From contig OZ038382.1 of assembly GCA_964036045.1 (NCBI GenBank), positions 140,566,961 through 140,630,960 on the forward strand: DNA of 64,000 nt, read 5' to 3'. Below the pieces are notes generated by a model. The model saw only the letters and a list, made by a program, of their open reading frames with translations. It was not told where the DNA came from and made no database searches. Source of the stretch: Eutreptiella sp. 'Long Island Sound 2002' (taxonomy: Eukaryota; Euglenozoa; Euglenophyceae; Eutreptiales; Eutreptiaceae). The number at the start of each line of letters is the position of its first letter. Positions within the stretch are counted from its first letter, which is position 1. Shown here piece by piece: positions 30,386 through 41,061 of this stretch. A program made the position numbers and the translations under genes.

Positions 30386-33300
30386 CCGGCTGTCCCTGAC
30401 ACCTTCTCCTGTGCCGCGGTTCGTTGTGTGTTGTGCACACTCCCCAGGTTTGCGGCACCCGGTGGCTGTCGTTCCTTGGCACCTGTCCTTGTGCCGTGGT
30501 TGTGGCCGGCGGCGTGCCTCTCTGGCGTGCCTCGTGGCGCCGCGTTGGTGCGCCGCGACTCGTCTGGTCCGGTCGCTCTTGGTGCTCTGGTCGGCCTTCC
30601 TGTTGCCGTAGTGCCTTCCCCAAGGCTGGGGGCTGTAGCTCCGGCTTTACTTGGTGGCTGCGTGGGGCACGTGGAGGCCGGCCGAGGACCGGGCTCTTTT
30701 TGCCTGCTGCTGGCCCCTGCCGAGGCAAGGACTCTGGGCTCGCTCCGCGTTGTACCCGTTCGGGGCCCCAAGATGGGTATGTCCCTTGCGGGTCCCTCCG
30801 GCTTCGGTCTTGGGCTGCGTGCGCTGCGGTTGTTTGTGGACCCGGTCAGTGACGCGTCTGGTTTCCCGCACTGTCCGTCTTTTGACGGGGGACTCGGCTG
30901 GTGCACCGGTGCTGTTTCGTGTGGACGCCAACACCGCCCCTTTTGGGTCGGAGGAAGCCACGCCGGGGTCCCGCACGTGTGTGTGTGGGTGATCCTCCTA
31001 CGCCGCGTCGGGCAAGCTGGCCTCCCGGGCACGTTTTGTTGCGCCTCACCTTCTCCTGTGGCCGCCCTTTGTGCGCTTTGGATTTGTTTGGCACCCTCCG
31101 GGCTGTGGTTGCCCTGTTTGTGGTTGTTATCGGTTTTCTTTTTTTTTTTTTGGTTTTTGCGCCCCCGTTGTCTTTGTCGTTCCGTGTTTTGCGGCCCGGG
31201 GTGTCCTGGGCCTTGGCGTCCTGTGGTCCTCCCGCCCCCCCCACTTTTTTGTTTTTTTTTCCCTTTTTTTTCTCCTCTTTTTGGTCCTTTTCCGACCCCC
31301 CCCGCGCCTCTTTTTTTTCTTTCCGGCTTGCTTTTTTTTTGTTTGCTTCCCCCTTGTTTTTTGTTTGCCTTGCTGTGCCAGTCCTGCGGTGTTTGGGCTG
31401 GTTTGTGTGTCCTGCGCTGTGGGGTGTGCTGGTGTGTGTTGCTGTGGGCCTTGTGCCCCGGCGGGGGCCGTTTTGCGCTTGTGCTCTGTCGTTGGTTGCT
31501 CCCTGGTTGTGGCTGCTCAGTGTGTGCTGTTGCCTGTCATGCGGCGGTGTCGTGGTGTGTTTTTTGTTTTGCCCCGTGCTGGGTGGCGTGCCTGTGTTGG
31601 GCTTGGTTCTTCCCCCGTGCTGCTGTCCCCTGTTGCCGCTGCCTGGCCCCCTGTTGTGGCCCGCGGTTGTGTTCTCTCCTGGGGTGCGGTGCTGCGTTGC
31701 TCTGGTGGTCGTTTGTCGTGCGGCGTGGTGATGTCTGCGTCGTCTCCTGCTGGTGGTGCCGTGTTGTTTCGTTCGCGCCGGCCGGTGCTGTGTGTTGTCG
31801 CCTGTGGTTGCCGGCTGTTCGTTGCTTGGTCTGGTTGCCTGCTGATGTTTTCCGCTGCCGTGTGTCGTCGCGGTTGCTCCTGCCTGGCGGCGTGGCCTGC
31901 CGCCCTGCTGTGTGCTGTGGTTAGTCGTGGTGCCCCGCTCCCCTTTGGTGTGTCCTGTGTTCTGTGGTGCTGTGTTGCCGTGTTGCCCTGCTGTCTGTTT
32001 TCCTTTGCTGGCGGTGTTGGTTTGTGTCCTTCCCCTGTGTGTGCGCTGCTGTGTTGCGCTGTGCGTCGTGTTGTCCCCCCCCGGCGGGTTGTTTGAGTTT
32101 CGCGGCCGGCGGCGTCCTGCTCCGCAAATGCTCTTGTTGCCTCTGTGCCTTGTGGTTGCTCTTCGCCGCTTGGCCGCTTGTCGGTGCCTCCTGTTGTCCC
32201 CCCCCCCTCCTCCAGGTTTGTGTTTCGCGGGTGTCGTCGCCCTGCCGCTCGTCCTCCTCTGTTCTCCCCCTGCCTTCTCGCTGGTTTGTGCCTCCTTGGT
32301 GTCGTTGCCATGCCGCTCGTTTTCCTGTGTCCTCCTACTGCTGCCTTGTTTTTTCCGTGCCTTTGGCCTTGGCACCTGTTTGGTACGTTTCCTTTTTCTC
32401 ACCTCGGCTGGCAGCCTTTCGTGCGCTCTGTGCGTTTCACGCTGGTGCCGTGCCCCCCCCCCCCCCCGGCGGTTGCTCATGGTGGTGTGCGGTGTCCCGC
32501 ATCTTGTTGTGTGGTTCTGCGGTTGCGTGTAGGCTGTTTTGTGCGGCGCGCGGTGTTTTGCTGTGCCGTGCCGTGCTGTCGCGCTGGTGCCTTGCTTTGT
32601 GGTGCGTTGGCTGTCTCCTGTTGGCATTGGCCACACTGTCTCTGTTGGTGTCGCACGGTGCTCCCCCGCACCATGCTGCTTTGTGCGGTCTTTCGTCGTG
32701 TGTGGTGCCGTCGTGCGTTGTTGTGTGCTGTGATGTTTTCTTTGTTGCTTTGTGGTGTCGTGGTTGTTGCCTTGTTCTCTCTCTGCCTTCTCAGTTCTGC
32801 TCACCTGCGGGTTTGCACCGCCTGGTGCTGCCCCCCCCCCCTTGTTTGTGTGTCGTGCCTCTTGCGGGTTTGTGTTCGCCGTGCTGTGCTGGCTTGTGTT
32901 GTGCTTTGTGGTGCTGTGTTCTTGCCTGCTGTGTTGTGTTGTTTGGGCTGCGGCGTGCCGTGTCATGTTGTGCCATGTCCCGTTGTGCTTCGCGGGTGGT
33001 GTAGTGCTGCGCTGCGTTTCCTCGTGCGGCTGCGCCCTGCTGCGTGCTGTGCCGTGCTCGGTGGCGCTGTGCTGTGTTGTCGTGCTTTGCGCTGTTCGCT
33101 GGGATGCTGCCTCTTGGTGCTCCGTGCTGTGCCGTCCCGCTGTGTGCTGTTGTGGGTTGCTTTGTGCCGTCTGGTATCCGTTGTTGTCGTGCGGTTGGCT
33201 GTGTGCTGTGCTGCGCCTTTGGGCGTGGTGTCTGGTTGCTCTGTGCTGTGCTGTCCTCGTTGTGGCTTGCTGTTTCGTCTTGGTCGCACTGCTGTGTGCT

Positions 33301-33925
33301 GTGCTGTGCCTCCTGGTGCTGTGCGCGGCAGTGTCGCGTCGTGTTGTCATGTGTGGTGCAGTGCTGCTGTGCACTGTGCTCTGGGGGTGGTGCTGTGCTG
33401 CTTTGTCTTCGGTGTGTGGTGCCGCTTCGTGCTGTGGCGTGCCCTCGGGTCCTGTGCAGTGCCTCGGGTGCTGTGTGCTTTGCTGCGTGCTGTGCTGTGC
33501 TGTGCTCTGCTGCTGTGTTTTGTGCTGTGCCTTAGGCTGTGGTGGATTGGTGCGCTGTGCTGTGTTGTTGGTGTTGTGTCTTGCTGTTTGGTCGGAGTCT
33601 GTGTTCCTGTGCTGCGTCTCTTGGTGCTGTGCTGCGCTGCGTTGCGTCGTGTTGTTACGTGCGGTGCAGTGCTGTTGCGCACTGTGGTATTTGCGTGGTG
33701 CTGTGCTGCTTTTGCTCGCGCTTTTTAGTGCTGTTGCGTGCTGTGCCCTGCCCTGGGCTGTTGTGCCGTGCTGTGGGGTGCTGTGCCGTTTGATGCGGCC
33801 CTTTGCTTTGTTGCCCTGTGCGGTGTGCGCCGTGCTGTGTGTGTTTTGCCGTTGTGTTGTGGTCTGTGCTGTTTTTTGCTGCTGTCTGCTGTGCTGCCTG
33901 CGCCTGGTGGTGTCGCGGTCTGTGC
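30386..33925 (-). other. X copy A 5' part, T/G-rich on the plus strand
   Basis: The 30,386-31,080 segment is unique-looking and conserved with copy B (48,520-49,130), for example CACGCCGGGGTCCCGCACG versus its reverse complement. From 31,080 to 33,925 the plus strand is dominated by T and G, with runs of T (31,138-31,150, 31,245-31,275) and many TGCTGTGCTGTG units. The minus strand lacks T, which explains an 842-codon stop-free frame; its peptide is a Thr/Gln/His/Lys low-complexity chain without domain signals. Confidence 0.55.
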
Positions 33926-33941
33926 GCGGTTACCTCTGAGC

Positions 33942-33999
33942 ATTTTCAAAAACAGAAAAAACTGTTTCCCATTTTCAAAAACAGAAAAATTTGTTTCCC
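33942..33999. repeat. 29-bp direct repeat, two copies
   Basis: ATTTTCAAAAACAGAAAAA followed by CTGTTTCCC, then a second copy ending TTGTTTCCC. It lies just outside the 5' end of X copy A at the edge of an AT-richer island. Confidence 0.85.
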
Positions 34000-34329
34000 G
34001 CTGGTGTCTTGCCTTGTGTACCCTGTCCTCCCCGCATGCAACAATACCACACACTGAAAAGAAACAGCCTGCTTTACTTATTCAAGTCCTGGCCTTGGGC
34101 TGGTGTGCACCACAGGTCTCATTCTTGAGCTTTTCGGATGTGTCCTCGGGGTGTTTGACACTGTGCACCTGCAGCAAAAGGGGGGGTAAACGCGACGGGG
34201 ATGGGGCAGTAGCGGGATGAGAAGGTACATGGAGAATAATAAAAAAAAAGCGAGAGGTGGCGAGTGCAGGGGCGTAACGTGTTAGAAAATATTTTCGAGT
34301 TTTGAGCGCTGCTCGCGACGTCGTTTTCT

Positions 34330-34728
34330 TTGACTATTCGGCACGCACAGCAACGAGGGGCACGTCGTTATGCTTGTACGTTTATTACGTTGCTTACGGC
34401 GTTAGCCTTTCACTTATTTAAAGTCGAAAACATTTTTGTCGCGTTCCAAACATTGCACATGCCAAAAACTGAAATCTTCATACTCAGGGACGCTGGTAAG
34501 AAGGGGACCTCACAAATGCAACCGCAATTCACAAGAAATGCGAAACTGGGCCGGTGGAAACGAGTTCTAAAAAGCATTACTGCCACCAAAAATAGATCAA
34601 GTGTGCTGAAAGCAGAATGTGGCGTGCTAAAAAAAGAAATAGAATTTGGGGAGAGAATTTGCACAGCCCGTGGTCCTCAGTGCGTCTGGCAACCTCCAAA
34701 TACGCCAAATCGCTCCATAGAGTGGTAA
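34330..34728 (+). other. Small unknown ORF in AT-richer island
   Basis: 133 codons, with internal Met residues (for example MPKTEIFILRDAG near 34,459). The C-terminal half is basic (RNAKLGRWKRVLKSITATK). No family is recognised. Base composition differs from the GC-rich elements on both sides, so this island (33,926-35,450) may be a remnant of host or older sequence. The rest of the island, including 34,729-35,454, shows no feature I can name. It could be an exon fragment; no splice context is evident. Confidence 0.25.
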
Positions 34729-35454
34729 AGAACAAAGGGATAAAGCGAAGCGGGTGAAGAGACCACATCAAATACATATCTATCTCATATCCCCCAAAGA
34801 CACTGGAGATCCAACCTAGAAGTCTACGAAGGATTCCATATAGCAGAGGTGTCGCTCCAAGCGATGCACTTATCAAAGGCTCCATGCAATACCCTGGGCA
34901 TCAGAGCGACATACCTATTTTACAGCCCCCCCTTAAGCACGGAATCCAGTGGGGTAGAAGAGTCAGAAACAGGAAACAGAAGCGCAATCAGACAGAGCAC
35001 GCGCACTCTGACAGGAAGCACGTGCACGGAGACAGCACAGAGATTGCGATGTAGTTGCACAGGATAATATCGCATGCAGGATGCGCCGGAAAGATTACAT
35101 TTTTATTATAGAAAACTGCTGAGTGTCATGTATGTTATTCGGCATGCATAGTTTAGGTTGTGCATGGCAGGCACTGCCGTACTTTGTTGTGCATGCATGC
35201 TAAATGAGCAGTCTGTTCATTAATTGTAATCATGAATGACGCCCACCATGCTGGCGTTGTGGGATACTCGGAAAGGAGTTTATGAGGATGAAGGAACTTT
35301 TGGGAGGTTGATTTTGAAAAACTCAGAGAGGTCACGGAAAAAGAGCCGGAACCCAAATATACCCCAACAGTATATTTACATTCCTTTAGCTTCGAAAAGG
35401 ACGCGAGCGGACGGAGATTGAGTGATCATGGCATAGCCGAGAGCATCCATCAGG

Positions 35455-35650
35455 ATAGGTGCACTGTTGCCAAGAAGGATGCGTGCACTGTTGCCAAGAA
35501 GGATGCGTGCACTGTTGCCATGACGGATGCGTGCACTGTTGCCAAGAACGATGCGTGCGATGCTGTCAAGAAGGATGCGTGCACTGCTGTCAAGAAGGAT
35601 GCGCATGCTGCTGACAAGCAGGATGCGTGTTCTGAGGTCAAGAGGGATCA
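35455..35650 (+). repeat. 24-bp minisatellite, about 8 units
   Basis: Units of the type GTTGCCAAGAAGGATGCGTG plus CACT repeat at 24-bp spacing, becoming more diverged to the right (GCTGTCAAGAAGGATGCG, GCTGACAAGCAGGATGCG). Since 24 is a multiple of three, every frame reads as an eight-residue repeat (for example VAKKDACT). It may be coding by chance. It ends 50 bp before the first beta-type coding sequence. Confidence 0.85.
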
Positions 35651-35708
35651 CCATTGTGACCCCACCTTGGCCCCCTGAGACGCCCTCACAAAAGAACTGT
35701 GGAGGACC

Positions 35709-36770
35709 ATGCTGAGGCACCACAGGGAGTGGATGATGAACCCGGGTGCAGGATACCCGCCGGGGCCGGTGCTCAAGCAGCTCACAGCCCCCACACCCGG
35801 GGTCAGCCACGCCCTACACGGGGCGTCGGCCCTTACGGAACAACTCACCAACGACGTGCTGGACCTGGGGCTGGAGCCGCTGCAGGTGCTCTATCTGCAG
35901 ACCCACATCCTGCCTGCGGGCACGCCAAACCGCCTGGGCCCCCAGGGGTTGCAGCGTAATGTCGAGGCCGCACAGCCGGGAGGTGTGGTGGAACAGTGGC
36001 TAACACCCCACAACCCGTCCACCGCACAGGGCCACTGGTACCAGCACAAACGGCTCTTCCTCCCCCGGACGGCCCCAGGACACCGCCGACAAAACCCGTA
36101 CCACACGCACCCGGAGCACCTGGGGGCGCAGAGATTCCCGCAGCCCTCCCCGCCCGCCCTCCCGGCGGGGCAGAGCCCGGAGGCGCTGTAACAGGGCCCC
36201 CCGCTCGACACGGCCACCATGGTACAGCAAGGGGGAGGCAACAACGCGGATGGGGCAGCGACGGATCGCAGGAACTGCAGAGCGGTGGCGTGGACGGCGG
36301 CCTGCAGGCACCTCGCCCGGGACACCGGGGGGCTTAGGCAGTACAGGCCAACGGACCGCACGGCGCTGGCGTCCAAGTTCGCGGCCGTCGGTTTGAGACC
36401 CGTGGCGGCATGGCCAGCGCAACTGCTGCCCCACTTCCCCTGCCGAGACACGCAGCCCCGCCAGCCAGCCGCAGCGCACACGTGGACAGCACCCCTCACG
36501 GCGGAGCACCTGTACGTCGTCACGGCGGCGCTACTGGCAGATGGCGGGGAGAGTTTTGCCACCACCACGGCCCGGCGCAGATTGCGGAAACATACAAGGG
36601 CCCCAGCGCGACGCGCCCCACCCGTGGCACGCCACACTCCGCAAGCGCACCCGCGTCAGGGACGCAGATGGCGGCGCAACCCCTCCCGGGCCTCAGCAGG
36701 GGGAAGCGCTGGTGCTGCAGGCAGCGGGCTACAGGCCATCCTGCACGGCCACGCCGGGGGGTACCGGTAG
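35709..36770 (+). pseudogene. Beta ORF1-like frames
   Basis: Two protein-like frames. The first (to 36,191) contains ALTEQLTNDVLDLGLEPLQV, then a Pro-rich tail. The second (36,219-36,770) contains AVAWTAACRHLARDTGGLRQ, RTALASKFAAVGLRPVAAWP and EHLYVVTAALLADGGESF, ending in an Arg-rich stretch. Both have ordinary amino-acid composition compared with the surrounding low-complexity frames. I recognise no domain; position suggests a nucleic-acid-binding ORF1 or the ORF2 N-terminus. Confidence 0.4.
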
Positions 36771-37387
36771 CTCATCCTGGCCGAGGACCGCTGGACAGTC
36801 TGGCATGGCACTGCCAGGCAGGGGGCATTCCTGCCCGAGCCCCATGTCGACTGGCAGCAGGGGCCCACCCAGGCCTACTATATGACGGCAGACCCCTGGC
36901 TGCTAGCAGTCCTGCCACACACCGTCAGCACCCCGAACAAGAGGCAGGAACCGGGTTGGGCCAACCCCCCGGCACTGGTCTGGCAGGGAGACGCCATCAG
37001 GTCCACGGATGTCCCGGACGTCCATGCGGGCCCCATCACGCAAGCGGGGCCATGCTGGAACACCTGGCGTTGCACGCGGTGGACGACAACCAGGCAGCCT
37101 CCCACATCCTCCAAGGGAGCGCACGGAGGTCCCTGTGGCATGCCCCGTACGCCCGGCGCCCCCCGCCCCAAGCGGCCGGCCACGCGGAGGGCGGGGAGGA
37201 GGCGCCCGGAGCGGCCCCGGGGGCTGGCGGTGCAGCACAACAAGGATCAATCCCCGCGGGATGGCCCCCCTGCCCCCCCCCTGTGGGCCCCGCTGGGAGC
37301 AGGCTCCCCACCCTCCATGGCGCAGCACACCCAGGAGACCTGGCTGCTCCAGCGGACCCAGCGGCAATGCCGATCCGGGACAGCTGA
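36771..37387 (+). pseudogene. Beta region ahead of endonuclease, possible degenerate C48-like block
   Basis: After a TAG at 36,768-36,770 the frame reads LILAEDRWTVWHGTARQG, similar to DHWVVHGTDS in delta, where a His stands at the position of Arg here. About 90 codons further on it reads GPITQAGPCW. If this is the same peptidase-like region as in gamma and delta, the first catalytic residue is replaced, so it would be inactive. Overlapping frames give Pro/Arg-rich sequence. The assignment is weak and rests on a short similarity. Confidence 0.25.
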
Positions 37388-38666
37388 CTCCAGGGGGGGC
37401 GCGGCGGACGACGCCCTATGGCTCCTCTCGTGGAACCTGCGCCACGGCCTCGACCCACCAGACTGGTCCCCCCGGGACACGCTCCGGCGGGGCCGGTGGC
37501 CGGCGGACTGTACCGATAAGGATCACCTCATCACCGGCATGCTACCCCGGGAGGGGGGCTTTGCCATCATGCTCCAGGAAACAGGGATCGCCACCCGGGC
37601 GCAGGAGATGCACGTGGCCGCGGCGCTCCGGGACAGGCGGTACACCCCCTTCTTCAGCAGCCGGCTGGCAGAGACAGGGGCCACCTCCACCTGGAGAGGG
37701 GGAGGCCTCCTCACCGCCGTCAGCAGCAAGTACGTGGCAGAGCACGAGGTGCTCAGTTTCACGGAAATCGTCCCCGGGAAGGTCGCAGCCCTGGAGATCC
37801 GCACGGACGGGGGAGGCCTCACCCTCATCAACGTCCACGGACCGCAGGCAGGCTGCTCCCCATTGGCAGGAAGGGCTGCGTTCTGGGCCGACATACAAAT
37901 GTATGCCATGGCACACAGCCTCGGTGGGAGACACCCGGTAGTCATCGCTGGCGACACCAACATCTACATGGAGGCCACCACCAACCTGGCAACAGAGAAC
38001 TTCCGAGAGGGCTGGGAGGCCTGCGGATTCCGGAGGGCCACGGCAGGCGGCGTGGAGGACATGACCCCCACGCTCCACCCGTCCCGGCACAGGCCCGACA
38101 CCTTCCTGGTCAACGAGCCCCTCCTGCCATGGTCCCTGTGGGAAAGCGTCTGGACCCGCGGCATGGCACACCCCCAGGTGGTCGGGTCGGACCACCTCCC
38201 CGTCCGCCTGGCCCTGCCAGGCTTCCTCAACGCGGCAGGGCACGGGGCGATGCCCAACCCCTACGGCCACACAGGAGGGCGCCTCCTCCAGTACAACGCC
38301 GAGACCGCGCCCGTGCAACGCTGCATGTGGGCAGCGGTCACCGCCGCGCACAATGAGCCCTCCCTGGCGCCCTGGCTGGGCCCCGCAGAGCAGCAAGCAT
38401 ACGGGTCCATGCCCGCGGCTATGGTGGACAAGGTGTTCGAACACCTCCACGCGGCGCATGACGCCTTGGCGCGTGTGGTGGAGCGCCGGCAGCCGTCCTC
38501 GGTGGGGACGGACCTGGCGGGAGGGGACCCCCCTGAGAGCGGGAAACGACTCCAGGCAGCGATCCTCTGCTACGACACCCTGGCAGCGTGCGCGCTGGCG
38601 GCATACCAGGCGGACGTGGCACGGCATGGCACCCGGTCCGAGGCGGCGCTCTGGGTCCCGGAGTAG
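37388..38666 (+). pseudogene. Beta APE-type endonuclease domain, catalytic residues intact
   Basis: The target-nicking endonuclease of non-LTR retrotransposition. The 594-codon open frame (36,882-38,666) contains ALWLLSWNLRHG (Asn 37,434-37,436), IMLQETGIA (Glu 37,578-37,580), VVIAGDTNIYM (Asp 37,953-37,955, Asn 37,959-37,961) and VGSDHLPVRLAL (Asp 38,190-38,192, His 38,193-38,195). All signature residues of the exonuclease-endonuclease-phosphatase fold are present and the frame is unbroken across the domain, so this part looks younger than alpha. The frame ends at TAG 38,664-38,666 but the protein similarity continues beyond. Confidence 0.85.
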
Positions 38667-39008
38667 CTGCGAGGTGCGTTGCCCGGATTCCGGCCGGCCA
38701 CGCAGGGCCAGCTACAGGAGGAGCTGGAGAGGCAAGCAGCCGCCCTCGAGGAGGACATCCGCCACCTGCGCGCACTCCTGGTGGATGACCGCAAGCGCGC
38801 CATCAAGGATTTCTGGCGCCGCCACGCCCAGGACATCGCCAAGCAGTGGAAAGCCGTGCGGGCAATCATGGAGGTAGAGGCCCCTGGGCCCATCGGGCCT
38901 CTGGAGCGTGCGGGTCCCCAACACCCAAACGCTCCTGACACGGGCTCATGACGTGATGTTCGCGGTTCGCGCCTTCTGGCGGCAACTGTATGACAAACGC
39001 CCGGTGGA
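38667..39008 (+). pseudogene. Beta endonuclease-RT linker, interrupted by delta
   Basis: A charged helical linker: QGQLQEELERQAAALEEDI and then VDDRKRAIKDFWRRHAQ, probably coiled coil. In another frame AHDVMFAVRAFWRQLYDKRP runs straight into the delta insertion point. The reading resumes at 44,631 with VDLPGFQAVISRHM, so the insertion split a continuous RT-fingers segment. Confidence 0.65.
38997..39008. repeat. 12-bp target-site duplication of delta, left
   Basis: ACGCCCGGTGGA, directly before the terminal GGTAGGGTAGGT microsatellite of delta. It is identical to 44,625-44,636. Confidence 0.95.
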
Positions 39009-39120
39009 GGTAGGGTAGGTATCTTCGGGAGCTCAGGATGCCTCAATTGACATTGCAGGAAGAAGGTCTTACCAGGGGGACGTCCTGTCCCTCCGACTGC
39101 CCTATGTCAGGTGCCTCTTG
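39009..39120 (-). other. Delta 3' terminus
   Basis: On the minus strand: TGGTAAGACCTTCTTCCTGC, then CTCCCGAAGATACC and CTACCCTACC. The TGGTAAGACCTTC block and the bases before the microsatellite are shared with the reversed end at 13,543. Confidence 0.7.
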
Positions 39121-39587
39121 AGCCGCTCCCGCATGTGCTTGGGAAGGCATTGTCGCGGCCACCCCGTCCATGTGTCCGAGGTGGGAGGGTGTCCCCACAT
39201 GTGTCTATGGGTAGGGCCACATGCCCCCTCCTTCTGGCGGCAGCTCTGGGGGCTGCCCAGCCGTGTGGAGTATCTCTCACCACAAGGGGTATTGCTCCCG
39301 CTTGTCTACGGTACGACCGCCTCACCCTTGTGGCTTGAGTTGCGGGGCCACTCTGCTTGGCAGGTGAACCCCTCCTGGACTGTGTACCGGCTCGCCTGTC
39401 ACCGGTTGCTTCCATGGCTCCGGGTGACGTTTGCCATGGTCCCTGATGCAGCCTGGCCGGGCTGGGACCAGTGGCCTGGGAGTACCGCTCCTGCCACTGG
39501 CCCGGTGGGTCAGCTCGGTCGCCCCACTGCGTCCGACCCATGGGGTATTGGTTCTTTCCTGTCCCTCGGCCGCCCTATGTGTGTGCA

Positions 39588-39775
39588 GTGTCCTGGGCCG
39601 CTGGGCTCCTGTTCACCGGTGTGCCCGCGCGGTTTGCTGTGTTGTGTCTGCGGTGTCCTGGGCCACCTGGCTGCTGTTCACCGGTGTGCTCCCTCGGTGT
39701 GTTGTGTTGCATGTGCGGTGTCCTGGGCCACTTGGCTCCCGTTCACCGGTGTGCGCGCTGTGTGCGGTGCGCGTG
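39588..39775 (-). repeat. About 65-bp tandem repeat in delta 3' UTR, three copies
   Basis: GTCCTGGGCC followed by CTGTTCACCGGTGTG or CCGTTCACCGGTGTG recurs at about 39,590, 39,654 and 39,720. Non-coding. Confidence 0.85.
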
Positions 39776-39830
39776 TGCCATGGGTGGTTGTGTCCCTCTT
39801 CCTCCCCCCCTAATTTTCTTTTTTTTTGTT

Positions 39831-39861
39831 TTTTCTTTTTTTTTGGGAAAAAAAAAGAAAA
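39831..39861. other. Perfect A/T hairpin, 14-bp stem and GGG loop
   Basis: TTTTCTTTTTTTTT, then GGG, then AAAAAAAAAGAAAA. The arms are exactly complementary. It lies in the non-coding tail of delta. It could be an artefact-prone site or a structured RNA element, and has no known function. Confidence 0.85.
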
Positions 39862-40375
39862 ACAGGGGCGCGCGTACACTGCAGGCACGGGCATGGGCAG
39901 CTGGTGCGGCAGTGCAATAGCGTTGTGTCCTCTGGTCTGGTGAGGTGTCCCTTTGCTTCTGGAGCTGGCTGGTTAGGCGGCTGTGTGGGCTGTGGGTGTG
40001 GGCTGTGGTTACGTTGTTCCCTCGGCGGGCCTGGTTAGGAATCAAGGGTTAGCGGTTTCGGGGTGTGGCTCGGGTTTGATTTGTGCTTGGGTTCTGGCTC
40101 GGTTAGGCGGTTGCGACGGTAGCCTGCTTGGGTTCGGTGCCTTTGGGCGTAGTGGTGCCCGTTGTCGTGTGCGTTGGCGTCCTTCGGCGTCGGGTTCGTT
40201 TGGTGACTTCTGGGCGGGGCCTGGCGTGGCGCCCCGTGGTGGTACTTTGCTGGGTAACGGGGTTAGGTGGCGGCGCCGCTGGCCGGGGGGTCAGGCACGT
40301 CGTGTTGTGTGGTGCGCAGGGCTCCTGGGTGGTGTGGGTGTCGCCGTTGTCGGTGCGCCGACGCTTGTGGGGTGG

Positions 40376-40932
40376 TTAGGGGGTGTGTTTGTGCGGGGCT
40401 GGGCTTTGGCCGATGTCCCACAGGCGGATGCTGTCTCGCTGCGTCTCCTGGAGGGTCTCCCGCAGGCGCCTGAGGACATACGGGTGGTCCTGGGGCGCGG
40501 GGAGGTTGCGGGGTTGGACTCCCAGGGGGTGGAGCGCATCGGCCAGCATGGCTTCCCATGCAGCCTGCGGCATCCACCCCCCTGCCAGCCGGCTCCCCGG
40601 GCCCACTTTCGCAGCTCCCAGAGCTGCGTGTGGGTCCAGCGCTGCCACCACTGTTCCTGCGCGGGCCTGCGGTCTTGGGCGGAGGAGTGGGCGTGGTTGG
40701 GTGTGACGGGGTCGTGGGGACCGGTGGCGGTGGCGGGCCTGGAGGATTCCTCGTAGTCCTGTTCCGTGGGGGTGCGTGGGGAGTGGGGGCGCGCGCGGAT
40801 GTGGACCCGCGGGTGTGCGCGCACGGTCTCCGCCTCGGGGTTGGGCGGGGACTCGCGGCCGCGGAGGTAGTGGGGCATGCGCTGTATGTGGGTTGGTAGG
40901 GGGGCGGGGACGCTGCTGGTGGACCCTGGCAT
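40376..40932 (-). pseudogene. Delta ORF: Trp-rich C-terminal domain
   Basis: Minus-strand frames read WWQRWTHTQLWELRKWARG (about 40,610-40,680) and, after a shift, GGWMPQAAWEAMLADALHP and YVLRRLRETLQETQRDSIRL. The first part matches the gamma C-terminal segment WWSVPALQELRCWVKWAG in Trp and charge spacing. Helical, basic, unknown fold; shared presence in two elements argues that it is coding. Confidence 0.5.
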
Positions 40933-41061
40933 TGTTCTGGCCTGGTCAGGGGCGGTCCGTGGGCCTGGAGTGCGGGCTTTGAGAGGTGGCGGGACGAGGT
41001 GCGTTGTGCTGGGCGCTGCTGTCTTTGGGCCCGGGACGGCTGGCGCTGAATGTCATAGAGG

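Larger units (their letters stand above)
26974..33925 (-). mobile_element. Element X, copy A
   Basis: Minus orientation, with the 3' end at 26,974 where TTTGTGG and TTTGAGG repeats (AAACCTC type on the minus strand) begin. In element order: 5' A/C-rich part (33,925 to about 30,880), a connecting segment, a 209-bp tandem array (30,385-27,831) and a conserved tail (27,830-26,974). Segments match copy B in inverse orientation over most of its length. No RT, endonuclease or other domain is recognised, so X looks non-autonomous. Copy A begins with GCACAGACC-type sequence, matching the 5' base composition of copy B (GCACAGACAAC). I see no target-site duplication. Confidence 0.7.

Noticed and set aside
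30846-33374. An 842-codon stop-free frame on the minus strand
   Set aside because: The strand is almost free of T, so stops cannot arise; the peptide is Thr/Gln/His/Lys low-complexity with no motif. Copy B of X has a similarly empty frame.
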